Shown: in pieces, positions 7,174-9,352 of the stretch
Numbering within the stretch: position 1 is the stretch's first letter
Layout of the letters: the number at the start of each line of letters is the position of its first letter
Made by a program: the position numbers and the translations under genes
Notes under the pieces: model-generated
Database searches by the model: none
What the model was told of the DNA's origin: nothing
Seen by the model: the letters and a program-made list of their open reading frames with translations, nothing else
From: Vulcanimicrobiota bacterium
GTDB taxonomy: Bacteria > Vulcanimicrobiota > Vulcanimicrobiia > Vulcanimicrobiales > Vulcanimicrobiaceae
Assembly (NCBI GenBank): GCA_019245275.1
Contig: JAFARW010000163.1
Span: forward strand, 1 to 9,352
Length of the DNA stretch: 9,352 bases
Direction of reading: 5' to 3'

Positions 7174-7196
7174 CCGTTAAGAACCGTCACGTGCAT
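7170..7196 (-). promoter_or_regulatory. Leader mini-ORF with strong Shine-Dalgarno, coupled to the 236-aa gene
   Basis: On the minus strand GGAGGA (7206-7201) is followed 4 nt later by ATG (7196-7194) and an 8-codon frame, MHVTVLNG, ending in TGA at 7172-7170. That TGA overlaps the ATG of the downstream gene as ATGA. The arrangement would let ribosomes loaded at the good site terminate and restart on the main gene. The peptide may have no function of its own. The alternative is a chance ATG, with the main gene translated weakly from its own start. Confidence 0.35.
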
Positions 7197-7213
7197 CGCA
7201 TCCTCCAAATGTT

Positions 7214-8914
7214 TTATGCGGGAGAGGGTGACGCGATGCCTTCGCGCGCCAGCATCGCCGCATAGATGCTCCGTACCTGATCGATCGTGTCAATATCCTC
7301 CGGGGGCTTATCGTCGCGAATGCGGACAATGCGCGGAAAACGCAGCGCAAATCCGCTTTCGTGCAGCGCGCTCTCTTGGATGATGTCAAATGCGACCTCG
7401 ATCACGACGCGCGGTTCAACGGGTATCGCATGCCGCCATCCTCTGCCTGCGGCGGGAGCGTCGCGAAGCGTGTGCTCCAAGAACCACTCCGTCAGCCGCG
7501 CGATCTCCGCGTCAGTCAGCCCGGAGTACGCCCTCCCAATCGTCAGAAGCCGATTGTCGTCGCCACGCACGGCGAATGTATAGTCGGACAGAACCTTCGC
7601 GCGCTTCCCATGACCCCACTCGACGCCGACGACGACGACGTCGAGCGTCGACAGCTCACGCTTGAGCTTCAGCCACCACTTCCCGCGGCGTCCCGGAAGA
7701 TATGGCGACTCCGCGCGCTTGAGCATGAGCCCTTCGTGGCCGCGCCTTCGCGCATCTTCAAAGCGTTCATGGAGCGCATCCGCGCCGGCATCGCTGTCCC
7801 AATACGACCACGATGCAAACCTCACATGGTCACCGGTGATCGATATGCGGGATAGTTCTTTGCGACGCGATTCGAGGGGCTCATCAAGCAAGAATCGTTG
7901 ACCGTGCGCGAGCAAGTCAAAGCAGGCGAATGTAACCGGAACTTCCTCGAGCAGTTGCGCGGAGATGTCTTTGCGCTGTAGGCGCGCCTGGAGGTAGCGG
8001 AACGGGAGTACGCGCCCCTCTTTTTCGGCGATGATCTCACCATCGAAGATCACTGAACCCGGTATCGCTCGTGCATCGGTGACGATTTCAGGATAAGAAT
8101 GCGCGACGTCGTTGAGCGTTCGCGAGAAAATGCGCACGATGTCGCCGTCCTTGTGCAACTGCGCGCGAATTCCATCGAACTTGTCTTCTGCGATCCACTT
8201 AGCGCCCTGGAGCTCACGATACGAGGAACCGTACAGGATGGGCGATGCGAGCATGAATCCGATCGGAGAGCCGTAGGAAACCGCCAGTTCCTGCAGAGTG
8301 CCTGCACGTGCTGCAACTGCGACCGCGCCGATATCGCCGCTTGCCATGACCGCGCGGCGAATTTCAGCGGCGTCGCGCTCAAAGGCTTTTGCTATCGCAT
8401 CAATGACCAGCCCCTCTTTGAGTCCGATGCGCAACTCGCCGGTTATGATTTTGATTGCGTACTTCGCCTCGAGTTCGGACCGGCAAGCGCGCAAAATCCG
8501 TTCACAAAGCAGCTGTCGTTTGCGGGTCGCTGCCTTTCCGGATGCAGCCGCGATCTGGTCGAGAATCGCTTTCATTGATGCCGGGCCTAACGTCTCACTA
8601 AAGAGCTCGAGCCTCGTCGCAGGTTTGATGAGCGGTGCTAGCGCGGCGCCAAGGTCGCCATGCCGACGGTAGTGCGTCGCAAGGTCGGCGTCGCTGAAAT
8701 TCCAAGCCGCGCGTGCGGCGGCGACGATGGTACTTCCGCCCAGTGAAAGCGCGCCCTGATCGCGGGCCGCGAACGGATTGCCGGTAAAGAATCGCGTCGC
8801 CGCGGCGAGATCCGCATCGTCAAGCGCACGCAAATACTGGGCGAGCAACTCGATTTTAGCGAGCTTCGAAGGTGTCGCCGCAATCGCGTCGGCGGTTTGA
8901 CCGAATCGAATCAA
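7214..8914 (-). CDS. lig: ATP-dependent DNA ligase
   Basis: 566 aa, soluble. It joins nicked DNA through a ligase-AMP intermediate. Residues 1-200 match the N-terminal DNA-binding domain of archaeal-like and LigB-type ligases (IAATPSKLAKIELLAQYL near the start; ITGELRIGLKEG at 157-168). Nucleotidyltransferase motifs are all present: motif I KFDGIR with the AMP-accepting K245, motif III DGEI at 291-294, IIIa FACFDLL at 329-335, motif IV EGLMLKR at 394-400 and motif V WLKLKRE at 414-420. The C-terminal OB domain ends with motif VI-like RFPRIVRIRDDK from 525. The start must be TTG 8914: the frame is open only nine codons further up, to the TAG of the preceding gene, with no ATG or GTG between, and the resulting N-terminus fits the family. 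No Ku, LigD, Lhr-type helicase or associated nuclease lies nearby, so the repair role is unspecified. It is probably co-transcribed with the upstream gene. Confidence 0.95.
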   Translation of the reverse strand: MIRFGQTADAIAATPSKLAKIELLAQYLRALDDADLAAATRFFTGNPFAARDQGALSLGGSTIVAAARAAWNFSDADLATHYRRHGDLGAALAPLIKPATRLELFSETLGPASMKAILDQIAAASGKAATRKRQLLCERILRACRSELEAKYAIKIITGELRIGLKEGLVIDAIAKAFERDAAEIRRAVMASGDIGAVAVAARAGTLQELAVSYGSPIGFMLASPILYGSSYRELQGAKWIAEDKFDGIRAQLHKDGDIVRIFSRTLNDVAHSYPEIVTDARAIPGSVIFDGEIIAEKEGRVLPFRYLQARLQRKDISAQLLEEVPVTFACFDLLAHGQRFLLDEPLESRRKELSRISITGDHVRFASWSYWDSDAGADALHERFEDARRRGHEGLMLKRAESPYLPGRRGKWWLKLKRELSTLDVVVVGVEWGHGKRAKVLSDYTFAVRGDDNRLLTIGRAYSGLTDAEIARLTEWFLEHTLRDAPAAGRGWRHAIPVEPRVVIEVAFDIIQESALHESGFALRFPRIVRIRDDKPPEDIDTIDQVRSIYAAMLAREGIASPSPA

Positions 8915-8941
8915 AGCCGCCCCGCACGAGCAACCGCTGTA

Positions 8942-9352
8942 CTAGCGGGCGGCCACCGTCGATTCTTGGATCGCGTACTCGGTGAAAGTCGCATGCGCCG
9001 TGAGAGCTTCGCCGGGCATGTCGATATTCACGTCGCCGCCGGCCGGAAGGCGATAGCCGTCCGTTTCTTCGAGGCGCATGTTCAGCTGAATCGTGCCGTG
9101 CAAGTATTGCATCGTGACCGTATGGGTTGAGTAGCGCGCATCGAGTGTTGCAAACGCCTGTACTAGCGGGTTGCCGTCACGAGCATCTACCTTCTTTGGG
9201 CGCAAGGCGAACGTCGTCCAGCCGGTTCGCCGATCGACGACGCGCACAACGTATTGCTTTGACCACATGTTCGGATCCAACGGCGAAAGATCGATCGTAC
9301 TGAAGTTCGTCGCGAAGAAGGGCATGTGGTCGAGGTGCACGCTGTAGACTTG
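8942..9352 (-). CDS. C-terminal part of a probably exported beta-rich protein (cut by right edge)
   Basis: A frame open from the right edge encodes 136 residues to TAG at 8944-8942. The start lies beyond the window; the first in-frame GTG (9340) is internal, because coding continues upstream as QVYS. The sequence alternates strands and turns (YVVRVVDRRTGWTTFALRPKK, THTVTMQYLHGTIQLNMRLEE, GYRLPAGGDVNIDM) and ends HATFTEYAIQES. This pattern resembles the C-terminal half of LolA/LolB-like or outer-membrane lipoprotein-sorting proteins, where a substrate-binding beta-sheet ends in a 'y.i' strand. That family assignment is by feel only. The ligase gene starts 27 nt after the stop, in the same reading frame, so the two genes are likely in one transcript although functionally unrelated as far as can be seen. 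Confidence 0.8.
   Translation of the reverse strand, partial: QVYSVHLDHMPFFATNFSTIDLSPLDPNMWSKQYVVRVVDRRTGWTTFALRPKKVDARDGNPLVQAFATLDARYSTHTVTMQYLHGTIQLNMRLEETDGYRLPAGGDVNIDMPGEALTAHATFTEYAIQESTVAAR

Noticed and set aside
7621..7642. GAC/GTC trinucleotide run resembling a microsatellite
   Set aside because: It encodes the LDVVVVGVEW strand of the ligase, and repeated Val codons explain it.
7214..8914. Member of the Lhr-ligase-exonuclease-phosphoesterase repair cluster or a LigD-type end-joining ligase
   Set aside because: No partner genes of that cluster are adjacent, and the protein lacks LigD polymerase and nuclease domains.

Overview
The window looks like chromosomal DNA of an aerobic bacterium with moderately high GC content. 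Genes are packed tightly, with 4-nt start/stop overlaps and several GTG or TTG starts. I see no mobile elements, RNA genes or CRISPR. The gene content (a short BoxB-like diiron oxygenase, a PaaX-type regulator, two tandem exported DUF885 proteins and a stand-alone ATP-dependent DNA ligase) would suit an uncultured lineage such as Eremiobacterota (WPS-2), Chloroflexota or a neighbour. That assignment is a guess, because no marker gene is present.

Left part (1-1004). A reading frame entering from the left edge (2-148, +) may be the tail of an unknown acidic protein. It overlaps the 3' end of a paaX-like repressor gene on the minus strand (96-953). The 51-bp gap between paaX and the next gene holds a perfect 9-bp inverted repeat. 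Its arms contain mirrored TATAAC boxes, which makes it a strong candidate operator for both divergent promoters.

Central part (1005-6460, +). Four genes run head to tail and look like one operon: a BoxB-like diiron aryl-CoA oxygenase (374 aa, all expected iron ligands present), a crotonase-fold hydratase/isomerase with both catalytic glutamates (292 aa), and two paralogous exported DUF885 putative metallopeptidases (about 573 and 576 aa). The joints are a 4-nt overlap, a 7-nt gap and a 4-nt overlap. The first two genes plausibly epoxidise an aromatic acyl-CoA and process the product, under control of the PaaX-like protein, which would sense an aryl-CoA. The role of the two peptidase-like genes in this operon is unexplained and is the most interesting feature here. 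No flavin/Fe-S reductase, CoA ligase or aldehyde dehydrogenase of a classical box or paa cluster lies in the window.

Right part (6463-9352, -). Three genes on the minus strand converge on the operon with only 2 nt between stop codons. In order of transcription they are the C-terminal part of a probably exported beta-rich protein (cut by the right edge), an ATP-dependent DNA ligase with a TTG start, and an unrecognised 236-aa protein. The last is preceded by a Shine-Dalgarno sequence and an 8-codon mini-ORF whose stop overlaps its start. No stretch longer than 300 bases lacks a gene.
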